From Pantoea vagans (GTDB lineage: Bacteria; Pseudomonadota; Gammaproteobacteria; Enterobacterales; Enterobacteriaceae): a stretch of DNA of 64,000 bases. The notes under the pieces were generated by a model. That model was not told the DNA's origin. It worked only from the letters and a program-made list of their open reading frames with translations, and searched no databases. Positions 28,563 through 37,453 of this stretch are shown here, piece after piece; position 1 is the stretch's first letter; the number at the start of each line of letters is the position of its first letter. Location: assembly GCF_004792415.1 (NCBI RefSeq), contig NZ_CP038853.1, positions 1,736,001 to 1,800,000 on the forward strand, in the 5' to 3' direction. The translations under genes were made by a program, and so were the position numbers.

Positions 28563-29894
28563 GTGCAGCAGATAGCCCGCTCTGTCGCCCTCGCATTTAA
28601 TAATTTGCCGCGCCCCCACCGCGTAATGCTGGGATCGTTAACTGTAGTCACTCTGGCCGTCGCTGTCTGGCGGCCTTACGTTTATCATCCGACGGATGAT
28701 GTGACGCCCATCGTTAAAAACATTGAACTGGATAAGAACACGCTCCGCACGCTGTTGCCGGAAGCCAGTGAGCCGATCGATCAGAGCACACCGGAACCGG
28801 ACGAAGAGCTGCCTGCGGATGATGTCGACACTGACGTGCCCGAAACGGCAGGGGTGCATGACTACACCGTCTCATCCGGCGATACCCTGAGCAGTGCCCT
28901 GAATCAGTATGGCATCGACATCGGTGACATCAATGCGCTGGTGGTGAGCGATCGCGATCTGCGTAATCTGCAGGTCGGTCAGCAGCTGAGCTGGACGCTG
29001 GATGATGATGGTGGCCTGAAAACCCTGAGCTGGGAAATATCCCGTCGCGAAACCCGTACCTATGAGCGCACCCCAGCCGGTGGCTTTAAGATGGATGCGG
29101 AGATGCAGAAGGGCGAATGGCGCAACAGCGTGATGCAGGGCGAAGTGCGCGGCAGTTTCGCCGCCAGCGCCATGCGAGCGGGGTTGAGCGGGGCTGAAGC
29201 CAGCGCCGTGATTAAAGCGATGCAGTGGCAGATGGACTTCCGTAAGCTGCGTGCTGGCGACCAGTTCAGCGTGCTGATGTCACGTGAAATGCTGGATGGC
29301 AGGAGTGCGCAGAGTCAGTTGCTGGGCGTGCGCCTGCGCAGCGGTGGCAAAGACTATTACGCTTTCCGCGCGGAAGATGGCAAGTTCTACGATCGCAGCG
29401 GCTCCGGTCTGGCACGCGGTTTTATGCGCTTCCCGACGGTTAAGCAGTATCGTGTCTCTTCCAACTTTAATCCGCGTCGTCTTAACCCGGTAACCGGCCG
29501 CATTGCGCCGCACAAAGGCGTCGACTTTGCGCTGCCAATCGGTACGCCGGTGCTGGCCGTCGGTGATGGTGAGATCGTGGTAGCGAAAAACGGCGGTGCC
29601 GCCGGTAACTACGTCGCTATACGCCATGGCCGTCAGTATATGACGCGCTATATGCACATGAAGAAAGTGCTGGTGAAGCCAGGTCAGAAAGTGAAACGTG
29701 GTGACCGTATTGGACTGTCCGGCAACACCGGACGCTCCACCGGACCGCATCTGCATTTTGAAATCTGGATCAATAACCAGGCGGTTAACCCATTAACGGC
29801 GAAGCTGCCGCGCATGGAGGGTCTGACCGGCAAAGATCGCAGCGATTACATGGCACAGGTTAAATCCTGGCTGCCTCAGCTGGGTCTGAAGTAA
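28563..29894 (+). CDS. mepM: Murein DD-endopeptidase MepM
   Basis: A 443-residue envelope protein. It starts with GTG at QQIARSVALAFNNLPRPHRV, matching the conserved N-terminus, and has one N-terminal membrane anchor (about residues 22-36). A LysM domain follows at about residues 100-145 (YTVSSGDTLSSALNQYGID), an OapA/Csd3-like middle part, and the M23 catalytic domain at about 315-410 with HKGVDFALP and HLHFEIW zinc ligands. It cuts D-Ala-mDAP crosslinks to allow wall growth. Being next to znuA fits its need for zinc, and low zinc could co-induce it by readthrough. Confidence 0.95.
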   Translation: MQQIARSVALAFNNLPRPHRVMLGSLTVVTLAVAVWRPYVYHPTDDVTPIVKNIELDKNTLRTLLPEASEPIDQSTPEPDEELPADDVDTDVPETAGVHDYTVSSGDTLSSALNQYGIDIGDINALVVSDRDLRNLQVGQQLSWTLDDDGGLKTLSWEISRRETRTYERTPAGGFKMDAEMQKGEWRNSVMQGEVRGSFAASAMRAGLSGAEASAVIKAMQWQMDFRKLRAGDQFSVLMSREMLDGRSAQSQLLGVRLRSGGKDYYAFRAEDGKFYDRSGSGLARGFMRFPTVKQYRVSSNFNPRRLNPVTGRIAPHKGVDFALPIGTPVLAVGDGEIVVAKNGGAAGNYVAIRHGRQYMTRYMHMKKVLVKPGQKVKRGDRIGLSGNTGRSTGPHLHFEIWINNQAVNPLTAKLPRMEGLTGKDRSDYMAQVKSWLPQLGLK

Positions 29895-29915
29895 GCGAAT
29901 TTCGTCAAATCGCGC

Positions 29916-29946
29916 AAAAACCGACGGCTTCTCCGTCGGTTTTTTG
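29916..29946 (+). terminator. mepM terminator
   Basis: CCGACGG (29921-29927) pairs with CCGTCGG (29933-29939) around CTTCT; A residues precede the stem and seven T residues follow it (29940-29946). Confidence 0.85.
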
Positions 29947-30019
29947 CTATCTGGCGCAGGATGATTGCAAAATTTCAGGTCGACACTATCATAAGCCGGT
30001 CATTGCTTGAGGCGAGTGC

Positions 30020-30994
30020 ATGGAAACCCGTAAAAAAAATAACATTGAATTTATTCCCGTTTTTGAACGTTCTTTTCTCAAACCTAAGTACTGGGGCAGC
30101 TGGCTGGCAATAGGTGCGCTGGCGGGTCTGGCGTATTTACCGCCGAAAGTGCGCGATCCGCTGCTGGGCCGGTTAGGCCGGTTTGCCGGTAAGCTGGCAA
30201 AGGGCGCACGTCGCCGCGCGCTGATTAATCTCTATTATTGCCTGCCGGAACTCAGTGAAGCGCAGCGTGCCACGCTGGTCGATGAGATGTTTGCGACAGC
30301 GCCGCAGGCGATGACAATGATGACCGAGCTGGTGCTGCGCGATCCTGCTCGCATCCGGCAGCGCGTTGAGTGGCATGGTCGTGAAATCATCGACCAGATG
30401 AAAGCTGAGCAGCAGAATGTGATTTTCCTGGTGCCACACGGCTGGGCGGTGGATATTCCTGCCATGCTGCTGGCGTCAGAAGGCCAGAAGATGGCGGCCA
30501 TGTTCCACAATCAGAGCGACTCGCTGCTGGACTATGCCTGGAACACTGCCCGTCGTCGCTATGGCGGCCGGATGCATGCCCGCAACGACGGAATAAAACC
30601 GTTTATCAGTTCAGTACGTCAGGGTTACTGGGGCTACTATCTGCCCGATCAGGATCACGGTGCTGAGCACAGCGAATTTGTCGATTTCTTCGCTACCTAT
30701 AAGGCAACATTGCCTGCGGTAGGCCGGCTGATGAAGGTGTGTCGTGCCCGCGTGGTGCCGCTGTTCCCGGTTTATAACAGTGAAACGCATAAGCTTGAGA
30801 TTTATGTGCGTCCGCCGATGGACGATCTGCTGGAGGCAGACGATCACCAGCTGGCTCGCCGTATGAATGAAGAGGTGGAAGTGTTTGTCCGCCCGCATCC
30901 CGAGCAGTACACGTGGATCCTCAAGCTGCTTAAGACCCGTAAAGAGGGTGACATCGAACCCTATTCGCGCAAAGAGCTTTATCCGCGCAAATAG
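30020..30994 (+). CDS. lpxM: Lipid A biosynthesis myristoyltransferase
   Basis: A 324-residue late acyltransferase of the LpxL/LpxM/MsbB family, equal in length to E. coli LpxM. The HX4D catalytic pair is His140 and Asp145 in [14 protein letters not shown]. The family segments [20 protein letters not shown] and [17 protein letters not shown] follow. A hydrophobic N-terminal stretch near residues 25-42 anchors it to the inner membrane. It adds the last secondary acyl chain to Kdo2-lipid A from acyl-ACP. It lies directly downstream of mepM, as in E. coli. Confidence 0.95.
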   Translation: METRKKNNIEFIPVFERSFLKPKYWGSWLAIGALAGLAYLPPKVRDPLLGRLGRFAGKLAKGARRRALINLYYCLPELSEAQRATLVDEMFATAPQAMTMMTELVLRDPARIRQRVEWHGREIIDQMKAEQQNVIFLVPHGWAVDIPAMLLASEGQKMAAMFHNQSDSLLDYAWNTARRRYGGRMHARNDGIKPFISSVRQGYWGYYLPDQDHGAEHSEFVDFFATYKATLPAVGRLMKVCRARVVPLFPVYNSETHKLEIYVRPPMDDLLEADDHQLARRMNEEVEVFVRPHPEQYTWILKLLKTRKEGDIEPYSRKELYPRK

Positions 30995-30997
30995 CAG

Positions 30998-31025
30998 AAA
31001 GGCCGCGAAAGCGGCCTTTTTGGTA
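30998..31025 (+). terminator. lpxM terminator
   Basis: AAAGGCCGC and GCGGCCTTT form a 9-bp stem with a GAAA loop, followed by T residues, 4 nt after the lpxM stop. Its sequence reappears in inverted form at 31300, beyond the repeat element. Confidence 0.85.
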
Positions 31026-31061
31026 CGTCGGGTTTGGTTAGCGGTAAGTTCGAAAATGCTT

Positions 31062-31240
31062 AGGGAACACGGTCAGATCGGAAAGGCGCTTAAGCCATCC
31101 CTGGCCGCTCGGCCCGCGCGATTACGCACCTCATCCCTGAGGTGCGCCCGTAGCCGGGCCAACGCTTTGCGTTGTTCAAAAACGCTCCCGGCGTTTTTGT
31201 CCATGGCGCGGGACGCTTTCCTCCTCTGCCCGTGTTCCCT
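31062..31240. repeat. Modular palindromic intergenic repeat, copy 1 (with inner module)
   Basis: The ends AGGGAACACGGTCAGA and (inverted) AGGGAACACGGGCAGA form imperfect inverted arms of about 25 bp. Arms and neighbouring sequence are the same as copy 2 (37092-37193), but here 80 bp of extra sequence (about 31120-31200) is inserted at GGCCCGCGC/CCATGG. The insert holds three successive hairpins: GCACCTCA/TGAGGTGC, AACGC/GCGTT and AAAAACGC/GCGTTTTT. The same inner module recurs in reverse orientation in copy 3. It is not ERIC or a typical REP. It may be a non-autonomous mobile element; no coding capacity. Confidence 0.8.
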
Positions 31241-31299
31241 GCGCTTTAAGTTTATTTGCCGCTTTCAGATTCACCCAGATCCAGCGATTAAGTGATAAT

Positions 31300-31327
31300 A
31301 AAAAGGCCGCTTTCGCAGCCTTTTATG
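31300..31327 (-). terminator. mdfA terminator
   Basis: On the minus strand AAAAGGCTGC pairs with GCGGCCTTTT around GAAA, followed by T residues. It is nearly the reverse complement of the lpxM terminator at 30998, so the convergent pair lpxM/mdfA is closed by two copies of one hairpin with the repeat between them. Confidence 0.75.
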
Positions 31328-31349
31328 AGTGAATAAAAGAGCTGGGTCA

Positions 31350-31420
31350 GGAAGCATACCCCCTGCGCAAAGACGCAAACCGCCATTCGTGGCATGCTCA
31401 ACGCAGACGATTACGCAGCT
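31350..31420. repeat. Partial relative of the copy-3 repeat arm
   Basis: GGAAGCATACCCCCTGCGCA and the following AAGACGCAAAC resemble the inverted right arm of copy 3 (GGGAGCATACGCCTTCCGCA, AAGACGCAAAA). It lies between the mdfA stop codon and its terminator, so the mdfA mRNA would carry it. It looks like a truncated element. Confidence 0.45.
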
Positions 31421-31423
31421 CTG

Positions 31424-32656
31424 TTATAACGCCTCCAGCCTGCTGCGACGTTTACGCTCGCGCATAAACAGGGTCACGAGACCAAACCACAGCACGCCGC
31501 TGATAAAGTTAATCAGACAGAACCACAACGTGCCGCCGCTGAAGTAACCACTTTTTGCCAGCTCAATCCCCACCGCCAGCGTCAGAATACTGATCATCCC
31601 CAGCATGGCCGCCACGCTGCCTTTGCCTTCATCGCTGGCGTAGAGCGTCAGTCGATAGAGTCCGGCATTCACCATCCCCGCGCCAAAGGCGTAGAGGCTC
31701 AGGCCAGCCGTGATGAGCAGGTAACCGTGGCTGTTCAGCAGGCTTGCCACCAGCGCCAGACTCAGGCCAATCAGAATCGGCCAGGCGGCGAATTTCACCG
31801 GCTGTTCAATCGGCACCCGTCCGGCCAGCTTACTCAGCGTCAGGTTACCGGCAATCATCGCCAGAAACACCGGCAGCTGCAGCAGGGCATACTGCATGCG
31901 AGAAAGACCTTCGTCATGCATCAGGATCACCGGTGACAGCGCAACCCAGGTGAGGATCGGGATAAACACCAGCCCGATAGCAAAAGACCCGAACATCACC
32001 AGCCGGTCTTTCATCAGTCGGCCATAGTTACGCGCCAGGTTCGGCAGGGCGATGGAGTGGCTGCGGTCGCCTGCGGTTTCTGGCATCACACGCCACAGCA
32101 CCACAAACGCAACGAGGCTGCAGGCGGCAAACAGCCAGAACATACTGCGCCAGCTGCCCACGGTGAGCCAGGCGGCACCGGCAAGCGGACCTGCCAGCGG
32201 AGCCAGCAGCGCCACGTTGGCCATCAGCGCCATCATGCGCACCGCCAGCGCCTCATCAAAGGCTTCCTGAATGGCGGCATAGCCGACCGCACCAATAAAG
32301 CAGAGGCTGATACCCTGAATAAAACGCAGGCCAACAAACTCTTCAATCGAACTGACCCAGTTGGTCAGTATGCAGGCGACGGCAAAAAACAGGATGCCGG
32401 AGAGCATCACCGGTCGCCGGCCAAACTTATCAGAGAGTGGACCCAGCAGCCATTGCAGCACCACGCCACCAATCAGGTAAGCGGTCAGCGACGTAGAAAC
32501 CCATTCCGGGCCAACGGAGAACTCGCTGGTGACGATCAGCATGCCGGGCTGGATCATGTCGTGAGCGATATAGGTAGCAAACTCGAACAGCACTAACGCC
32601 AGAGGAAAAAGTAAAATTCGGCCGGTAAGCTGGCTGATGGGCTGGAAACGGGGCAT
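31424..32656 (-). CDS. mdfA: Multidrug efflux MFS transporter MdfA
   Basis: A 410-residue 12-helix major facilitator of the DHA1 group, matching MdfA over its length. The membrane acidic pair needed for drug recognition and proton coupling is at Glu25 and Asp33 (LFEFATYIAHDMIQPGM). Motif A is GPLSDKFGRRPVML, and the RFIQGISLCFIGAVGYAAIQ stretch is nearly identical to MdfA. It exports lipophilic cations, chloramphenicol and other drugs in exchange for protons. It is inserted here between lpxM and pykA, which are neighbours in E. coli. The start is 85 nt from the pykA stop. Confidence 0.88.
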   Translation of the reverse strand: MPRFQPISQLTGRILLFPLALVLFEFATYIAHDMIQPGMLIVTSEFSVGPEWVSTSLTAYLIGGVVLQWLLGPLSDKFGRRPVMLSGILFFAVACILTNWVSSIEEFVGLRFIQGISLCFIGAVGYAAIQEAFDEALAVRMMALMANVALLAPLAGPLAGAAWLTVGSWRSMFWLFAACSLVAFVVLWRVMPETAGDRSHSIALPNLARNYGRLMKDRLVMFGSFAIGLVFIPILTWVALSPVILMHDEGLSRMQYALLQLPVFLAMIAGNLTLSKLAGRVPIEQPVKFAAWPILIGLSLALVASLLNSHGYLLITAGLSLYAFGAGMVNAGLYRLTLYASDEGKGSVAAMLGMISILTLAVGIELAKSGYFSGGTLWFCLINFISGVLWFGLVTLFMRERKRRSRLEAL

Positions 32657-32670
32657 CTTGCCTCCTTGTC

Positions 32671-32704
32671 AGAAAAGAAAAACGCGACTGCCAGGCAGTC
32701 GCGT
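32671..32704 (-). terminator. pykA terminator
   Basis: On the minus strand ACGCGACTGCC and GGCAGTCGCGT form an almost perfect stem followed by TTTTTCTTTTC, 37 nt after the pykA stop and just before the mdfA start. Confidence 0.8.
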
Positions 32705-32741
32705 CGTTGATTCTACACCGACAATGTAAACGCGGGCGCAA

Positions 32742-34184
32742 TTAATCCACGCGCAGCACGCGGGTCGTGTTAGTGGTGCCGGTGGCGCCCATCACATCAC
32801 CCTGGGTCACGATAACCAGATCGCCTGAAACCAGGAAACCTTTATCGCGCAGCAGGTTAACCGCGTCGTGTGCGGCCGCGACACCGTCGTTGTTACTGTC
32901 GAAGAACACTGGCGTCACACCGCGATAGAGTGCAGTGAGGTTCAGCGTGCGTTCATGGCGGGACATCGCAAAGATCGGCAGGCCCGACGTGATACGTGAG
33001 GTCATCAGCGGAGTACGGCCCGACTCGGTCATGGTGATGATCGCAGTAACGCCCTGCAGATGGTTTGCGGCGTACATGGACGACATGGCAATCGCTTCTT
33101 CGACGTTGTCGAACTGCACATCCAGACGATGTTTGGAGACGTTGACGCTTGGGATCTTCTCCGCGCCCAGGCAGACCTTCGCCATCGCTGAGACGGTTTC
33201 TGCCGGATACTGACCCGCTGCGGTTTCTGCAGAGAGCATTACGGCATCGGTGCCATCCAGCACGGCGTTAGCCACGTCCATGACTTCTGCGCGGGTTGGC
33301 ATCGGGTTAGTAATCATCGACTCCATCATCTGCGTCGCGGTAATGATGGTGCGGTTAAGCTGACGGGCACGACGAATTAATGCTTTCTGAATGCCGACCA
33401 GTTCCGGGTCGCCAATCTCAACGCCCAGGTCGCCACGCGCAACCATCACCACGTCTGATGCCAGAATGATGTCATCCATCGCTTCCTGGCTGGCAACCGC
33501 TTCGGCACGTTCCACTTTAGCGACCAGCTTAGCGTCACAACCCGCTTCACGTGCCAGACGACGCGCCAGGTTCATATCTTCGCCACAGCGTGGGAAGGAG
33601 ACGGCCAGATAATCGACGCGGATTTTAGCGGCGGTGATAATGTCTGCCTTGTCTTTTTCGGTCAGCGCTTCAGCTGACAGGCCGCCGCCCAGCTTGTTAA
33701 TGCCTTTGTTGTTCGACAGCGGGCCACCCACGGTGACCTCGGTGAAGACTTTCGTGTCCTGAACTTCCAGCACCTTCAGCTGCACGCGGCCATCATCCAG
33801 CAGCAGGATATCGCCCGGCACCACATCTTCAGGCAGACCTTTATAGTCGATACCCACGCGCTCTTTATCGCCTTCGCCTTTACCCAGGCTGGCATCCAGC
33901 AGAAAACGGTCGCCGATATTCAGGAAAACTTTGCCTTCTTTGAAGGTCGAAACACGAATTTTTGGACCCTGGAGGTCACCGAGAATAGCCACGTGGCGGC
34001 CCAGTTTTGCGGCAATCTCACGCACTTTGTCGGCACGTAGCTGATGGTCTTCTGGCGTGCCGTGAGAGAAGTTGAGTCGTACAACGTTCGCACCGGCAGC
34101 GATGATTTTTTCGAGGTTATTATCACGATCGGTGGCCGGGCCGAGGGTTGTTACGATTTTGGTTCTTCTGAGACGTCTTGACAT
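32742..34184 (-). CDS. pykA: Pyruvate kinase II
   Basis: A 480-residue enzyme when started at [19 protein letters not shown]; six extra upstream codons are open but not conserved. It converts phosphoenolpyruvate and ADP to pyruvate and ATP. Visible are the substrate/ion-binding [27 protein letters not shown], the B domain, the [15 protein letters not shown] and [19 protein letters not shown] active-site signatures, and the C-terminal effector domain. It is the AMP-activated PykA type by resemblance. It is followed upstream by hexR, with a palindromic CRP-like site between them. Confidence 0.95.
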   Translation of the reverse strand: MSRRLRRTKIVTTLGPATDRDNNLEKIIAAGANVVRLNFSHGTPEDHQLRADKVREIAAKLGRHVAILGDLQGPKIRVSTFKEGKVFLNIGDRFLLDASLGKGEGDKERVGIDYKGLPEDVVPGDILLLDDGRVQLKVLEVQDTKVFTEVTVGGPLSNNKGINKLGGGLSAEALTEKDKADIITAAKIRVDYLAVSFPRCGEDMNLARRLAREAGCDAKLVAKVERAEAVASQEAMDDIILASDVVMVARGDLGVEIGDPELVGIQKALIRRARQLNRTIITATQMMESMITNPMPTRAEVMDVANAVLDGTDAVMLSAETAAGQYPAETVSAMAKVCLGAEKIPSVNVSKHRLDVQFDNVEEAIAMSSMYAANHLQGVTAIITMTESGRTPLMTSRITSGLPIFAMSRHERTLNLTALYRGVTPVFFDSNNDGVAAAHDAVNLLRDKGFLVSGDLVIVTQGDVMGATGTTNTTRVLRVD

Positions 34185-34261
34185 CGGGGACTCCGTAAAC
34201 ATTTAAGCGTGTCCGGGTCTGTGGACACAGCATGGTTATCTATTCTATATGATCGACGGGT

Positions 34262-34289
34262 TGTGATACGACTCACATTGTAAATGTGA
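34262..34289 (-). promoter_or_regulatory. CRP-type site upstream of pykA, overlapped by a second palindrome
   Basis: TGTGATACGACTCACA (34262-34277) is an exact TGTGA-N6-TCACA. Its right half is shared by a second perfect inverted repeat, TCACATT-GTA-AATGTGA (34273-34289). It lies about 80-105 nt before pykA and right behind the hexR stop. CRP or another global regulator may act on pykA here; inferred from consensus only. Confidence 0.5.
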
Positions 34290-34291
34290 TG

Positions 34292-35170
34292 TTAATTTTT
34301 TTGCTGATCACTCTCTTCCCGAAGGGTGTTCTTTTCATAACGCGACGCTTTCAACGCCTCTTTCACGCGTTTCAGGTTTTCCCGGAAGGGGGCACCCCGT
34401 TCCAGGGTAAAACCGGTCGCCAGCACATCGATCACGGTTAACTGCGCCAGGCGCGACACCATCGGCAAATAGACATCCGTATCTTCCGGTACATCAAGCA
34501 CTAAAGCTATCGCTGCTTCATGGGCAAGGGGTGAATCGGGAGAGGTGATGGCAATAACGGTGGAACCGTTTACACGGGCCAGGCGAGCCAGTTCTACCAT
34601 ATTTTTTGTGCGTCCAGTATGTGAAATGAGAACAAAAACGTCACCGGCTCGACTATTTATGCAACTCATGCGCTGGATCACAATATCGTCCGACCAGATG
34701 ACCGGCAGATTAAAGCGCAGAAATTTGGTAAAGGCGTCATGCGCCACGACCGCCGATGCCCCCAGCCCGAAAAAGGCGAGTTTGTCGGCCTGCGCAAGCA
34801 GGGTGACGGCCTGTTGCAGCTGCGTGCTGTTCAGCTGATCGCGCACCCGCTGCAGGCCAGCCAGCGCCGAGTCGAAGATCTTGTGGCTGTAGTCCTCCAC
34901 ACTGTCGTTATCCTCCACACCCCGGCTGACCCAGCTGCTGCTTTTCACCAGGCTCTGCGCCAGCTGCAGTTTAAAGTCGGGAAAGCCGCGTGCGCCCAGG
35001 CGATGGCAGAAGCGGTTTACAGTGGGTTCACTCACGCCGGCAAAGCCTGCCAGCGTCGCAATGCTGGAGTGCATCGCCGCCTGGGGGGCAGCCAGAATCT
35101 GCCGGGCGACTTTCTGTTCCGCTTTGCTGAGTGCAGCGAACTGCGCCTCAATTTTTTCCAGCATATTCAT
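34292..35170 (-). CDS. hexR: HexR, RpiR-family regulator of central carbon metabolism
   Basis: A 292-residue regulator. The start is chosen at MNMLEKIEAQFAALSKAEQK, which matches HexR; the frame is open 14 codons more. The N-terminal helix-turn-helix (residues 1-75) contains AGFAGVSEPTVNRFCHRLGA. The SIS domain at about 120-260 has LAFFGLGASAVVAHDAFTKF and VLISHTGRTKNMVELARLA. It binds KDPG and represses genes such as zwf and eda; its genes lie just beyond, on the opposite strand. The synteny pykA-hexR-zwf-eda equals E. coli except for the absent edd. Confidence 0.93.
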   Translation of the reverse strand: MNMLEKIEAQFAALSKAEQKVARQILAAPQAAMHSSIATLAGFAGVSEPTVNRFCHRLGARGFPDFKLQLAQSLVKSSSWVSRGVEDNDSVEDYSHKIFDSALAGLQRVRDQLNSTQLQQAVTLLAQADKLAFFGLGASAVVAHDAFTKFLRFNLPVIWSDDIVIQRMSCINSRAGDVFVLISHTGRTKNMVELARLARVNGSTVIAITSPDSPLAHEAAIALVLDVPEDTDVYLPMVSRLAQLTVIDVLATGFTLERGAPFRENLKRVKEALKASRYEKNTLREESDQQKN

Positions 35171-35533
35171 AAGCCGATGACCATTATCGCTTTTATCAAT
35201 TTCAATTATCACTGTCGTCAGCGCCGATTAACAGAGACTATATCGCGTTAGCAGCCGACAGGCGCAACGGCGGACAAGCCGATGGCGCTTTTTTTTGGGA
35301 TACTTTGACCGGTGCCAGATTTCCTGACACCAGTAGACACAGAAAAAACCGGCAATCCGCACGTGTCATCACACGCGTGCCGCGCATCCGGTACAGAGTT
35401 AATGCGGTTGACCCGGCGAGTCGGTTTACCTGGCGCGGGGAAAAAAGTACATTGTGCTGAAAGAAAATAATAACCTGGACCCGGTGGCAGAGGATGCATC
35501 ACCACCGGACTATCCTGCAACGAGGAGAGGAAA
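35171..35533 (+). other. hexR/zwf divergent region
   Basis: This 363-nt spacer holds promoters for both genes. A terminator-like structure reads toward zwf at 35261-35296. A hairpin GGTGCCAG/CTGACACC lies near 35310-35330. The zwf ribosome site GAGGAGAGG precedes the start. No clear HexR palindrome could be picked out by eye. Confidence 0.6.
35261..35296 (+). terminator. Terminator-like hairpin upstream of zwf
   Basis: GCGC (35262-35265) pairs with GCGC (35285-35288), and CGGC (35268-35271) with GCCG (35278-35281), giving a stem with a small internal loop. Eight T residues follow (35289-35296). It could attenuate zwf or stop transcription antisense to hexR. Confidence 0.6.
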
Positions 35534-37009
35534 ATGGCGGTAACACAAACAGCCCAGGCATGCGATCTGGTGATTTTCGGTGCCAAAGGCGATCTTGCAC
35601 GCCGTAAACTGTTGCCTTCACTGTACCAGTTAGAGAAAGCGGGTCAGATCCACGAGGAAACCCGCATTATTGGTGTCGGCCGTGCCGAGTGGGACAAAGC
35701 GGAATACACCAAAGTGGTACGTGAAGCGCTGGAAACCTTCATGAAGGAGAAGATTGACGAAGCGCTGTGGGACAAACTCAGCAATCGTCTCGACTTCTGC
35801 AACCTCGATGTTAATGACACCACGCACTTCCCGAAACTGGGCAAGATGCTGGACCAGAAAAACCGCACCACCATTAACTACTTTGCGATGCCGCCGAGCA
35901 CCTTTGGCGCCATCTGTCAGGGGCTGGGCACCGCGAAGCTGAATGCGAAACCGGCGCGCGTGGTGATGGAGAAGCCGCTCGGTACCTCACTGGAAACCTC
36001 GCAGGAGATCAACGACAGCGTTGGTGAATACTTCGATGAGAGCCAGGTGTTCCGTATCGACCACTATCTCGGCAAAGAGACCGTCCTTAACCTGCTGGCG
36101 CTGCGCTTTGCAAACTCTATCTTCGTGAATAACTGGGATAATCGCACCATCGACCACGTGCAGATCACCGTGGCCGAAGAGGTGGGTATCGAAGGCCGCT
36201 GGGGTTACTTCGATAAAGCGGGTCAGATGCGTGACATGATTCAGAACCACCTGTTGCAGATTCTGACCATGATCGCCATGTCGCCGCCGTCCGATCTCAG
36301 TGCCGACAGCATCCGTGACGAAAAAGTTAAAGTGCTGCGCTCGCTGCGCCGTATCGACCAGACCAACGTGCGTGAGAAGACCGTACGCGGTCAGTACACC
36401 GCGGGCTTTGTACAGGGTAAAAAAGTGCCGGGCTACCTGGAAGAAGAGGGGGCCAATAAAACGAGCGCTACGGAGACTTTCGTCGCAATTCGTGTCGATA
36501 TCGACAACTGGCGCTGGGCAGGCGTGCCGTTCTACCTGCGTACCGGTAAGCGTTTACCGACCAAATGTTCCGAAGTGGTGGTGTACTTTAAAAACCCTGA
36601 GATGAACCTGTTCAAAGATTCCTACTCAGAGCTGCCGCAGAACAAGCTGACTATTCGTCTGCAGCCGGACGAGGGCGTGGATATCGAGATCCTGAATAAA
36701 GTGCCAGGCCTCGATCACAAGCACAAGCTGCAGACCACCAAACTGGATCTGAGCTACTCCGAGACGTTTAATCAGTCGCACCTTGCCGATGCTTACGAGC
36801 GTCTGCTGCTGGAGAGCATGCGCGGTATCCAGGCGCTGTTTGTGCGTCGCGATGAAGTGGAAGCCGCATGGACCTATGTTGATTCGATTATCAACGCATG
36901 GGCGGCAGATGGTGACTCTTCCAAACCATATCAGGCCGGCACCTGGGGCCCGGTGGCCTCGGTGGCGATGATCACCCGCGATGGTCGCTCGTGGAACGAG
37001 TTTGAATAA
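35534..37009 (+). CDS. zwf: Glucose-6-phosphate 1-dehydrogenase
   Basis: A 491-residue enzyme, the E. coli length. It oxidises glucose-6-phosphate to 6-phosphogluconolactone with NADP, feeding the pentose-phosphate route and NADPH supply. The coenzyme motif [19 protein letters not shown], the active-site [20 protein letters not shown] and the [12 protein letters not shown] segment are present. The start at 35534 has a strong AGGAGAGG site. It is divergent from hexR. Downstream edd is missing and a repeat element separates zwf from eda. Confidence 0.96.
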   Translation: MAVTQTAQACDLVIFGAKGDLARRKLLPSLYQLEKAGQIHEETRIIGVGRAEWDKAEYTKVVREALETFMKEKIDEALWDKLSNRLDFCNLDVNDTTHFPKLGKMLDQKNRTTINYFAMPPSTFGAICQGLGTAKLNAKPARVVMEKPLGTSLETSQEINDSVGEYFDESQVFRIDHYLGKETVLNLLALRFANSIFVNNWDNRTIDHVQITVAEEVGIEGRWGYFDKAGQMRDMIQNHLLQILTMIAMSPPSDLSADSIRDEKVKVLRSLRRIDQTNVREKTVRGQYTAGFVQGKKVPGYLEEEGANKTSATETFVAIRVDIDNWRWAGVPFYLRTGKRLPTKCSEVVVYFKNPEMNLFKDSYSELPQNKLTIRLQPDEGVDIEILNKVPGLDHKHKLQTTKLDLSYSETFNQSHLADAYERLLLESMRGIQALFVRRDEVEAAWTYVDSIINAWAADGDSSKPYQAGTWGPVASVAMITRDGRSWNEFE

Positions 37010-37091
37010 CTGAAGTGATGATGAAGCCCGTAACGCGGTGGTGAGATTGGTGATTATGTCAGCCCGGTCTGTTGTAAGACTGTGACTGCGA

Positions 37092-37193
37092 AGGGAACAC
37101 GGTCAGATCGGAAAGGCGCTTGAGCCAATCCCTGGCCGCTCGGCCCGCGCCGTCCATGGCGCGGGACGCTTTCCTCCTCTGCCCGTGTTCCCT
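37092..37193. repeat. Modular palindromic intergenic repeat, copy 2 (without inner module)
   Basis: A 102-bp element with the same arms as copy 1: AGGGAACACGGTCAGATCGG at the left and its inverted counterpart at the right. At the centre GGCCCGCGC-CGT-CCATGGCGCGGG joins directly, whereas copy 1 carries 80 extra bp at that point. The central sequence is itself a GC-rich palindrome. This copy looks like the empty form of the element. Confidence 0.8.
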
Positions 37194-37253
37194 GCGCCTT
37201 AAACTAAGACATTGAGGCCAGGCAAATACGAAACCTGGTTTCATCTGCAGTTA

Positions 37254-37280
37254 CAGCCCGCCACGCGGGCTTTTTTTTCG
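37254..37280 (+). terminator. Terminator between zwf and eda
   Basis: AGCCCGC and GCGGGCT form a 7-bp stem with a CAC loop and are followed by eight T residues. It should isolate eda from zwf transcription. A weakened version of the same hairpin lies at 37024, on the other side of the repeat. Confidence 0.8.
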
Positions 37281-37453
37281 CCTTGAAATCGTGCCAGCAG
37301 ATACGACTAAAACTGAACTGCTGTTTCAAAATGGGCGCAGGAGGATAGACGCTCAGGAAGCGAATCATGTATGGTAGTGACGCAATCTACAGGGCAGGAG
37401 CCGATGCTCCATGACCGGGCCACAATCCCGGTGTTATCAAGCAAGGGGAACTG

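Larger units (their letters stand above)
37010..37453 (+). other. zwf/eda intergenic region with repeat copy 2
   Basis: A 444-nt gap where E. coli carries edd. No trace of edd coding was seen. It contains a degenerate hairpin (AAGCCCGTAACGCGG, 37024), the repeat at 37092-37193, a T-rich terminator at 37254, and a leader hairpin ACCGGG/CCCGGT (37414-37432) just upstream of eda. Confidence 0.7.
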
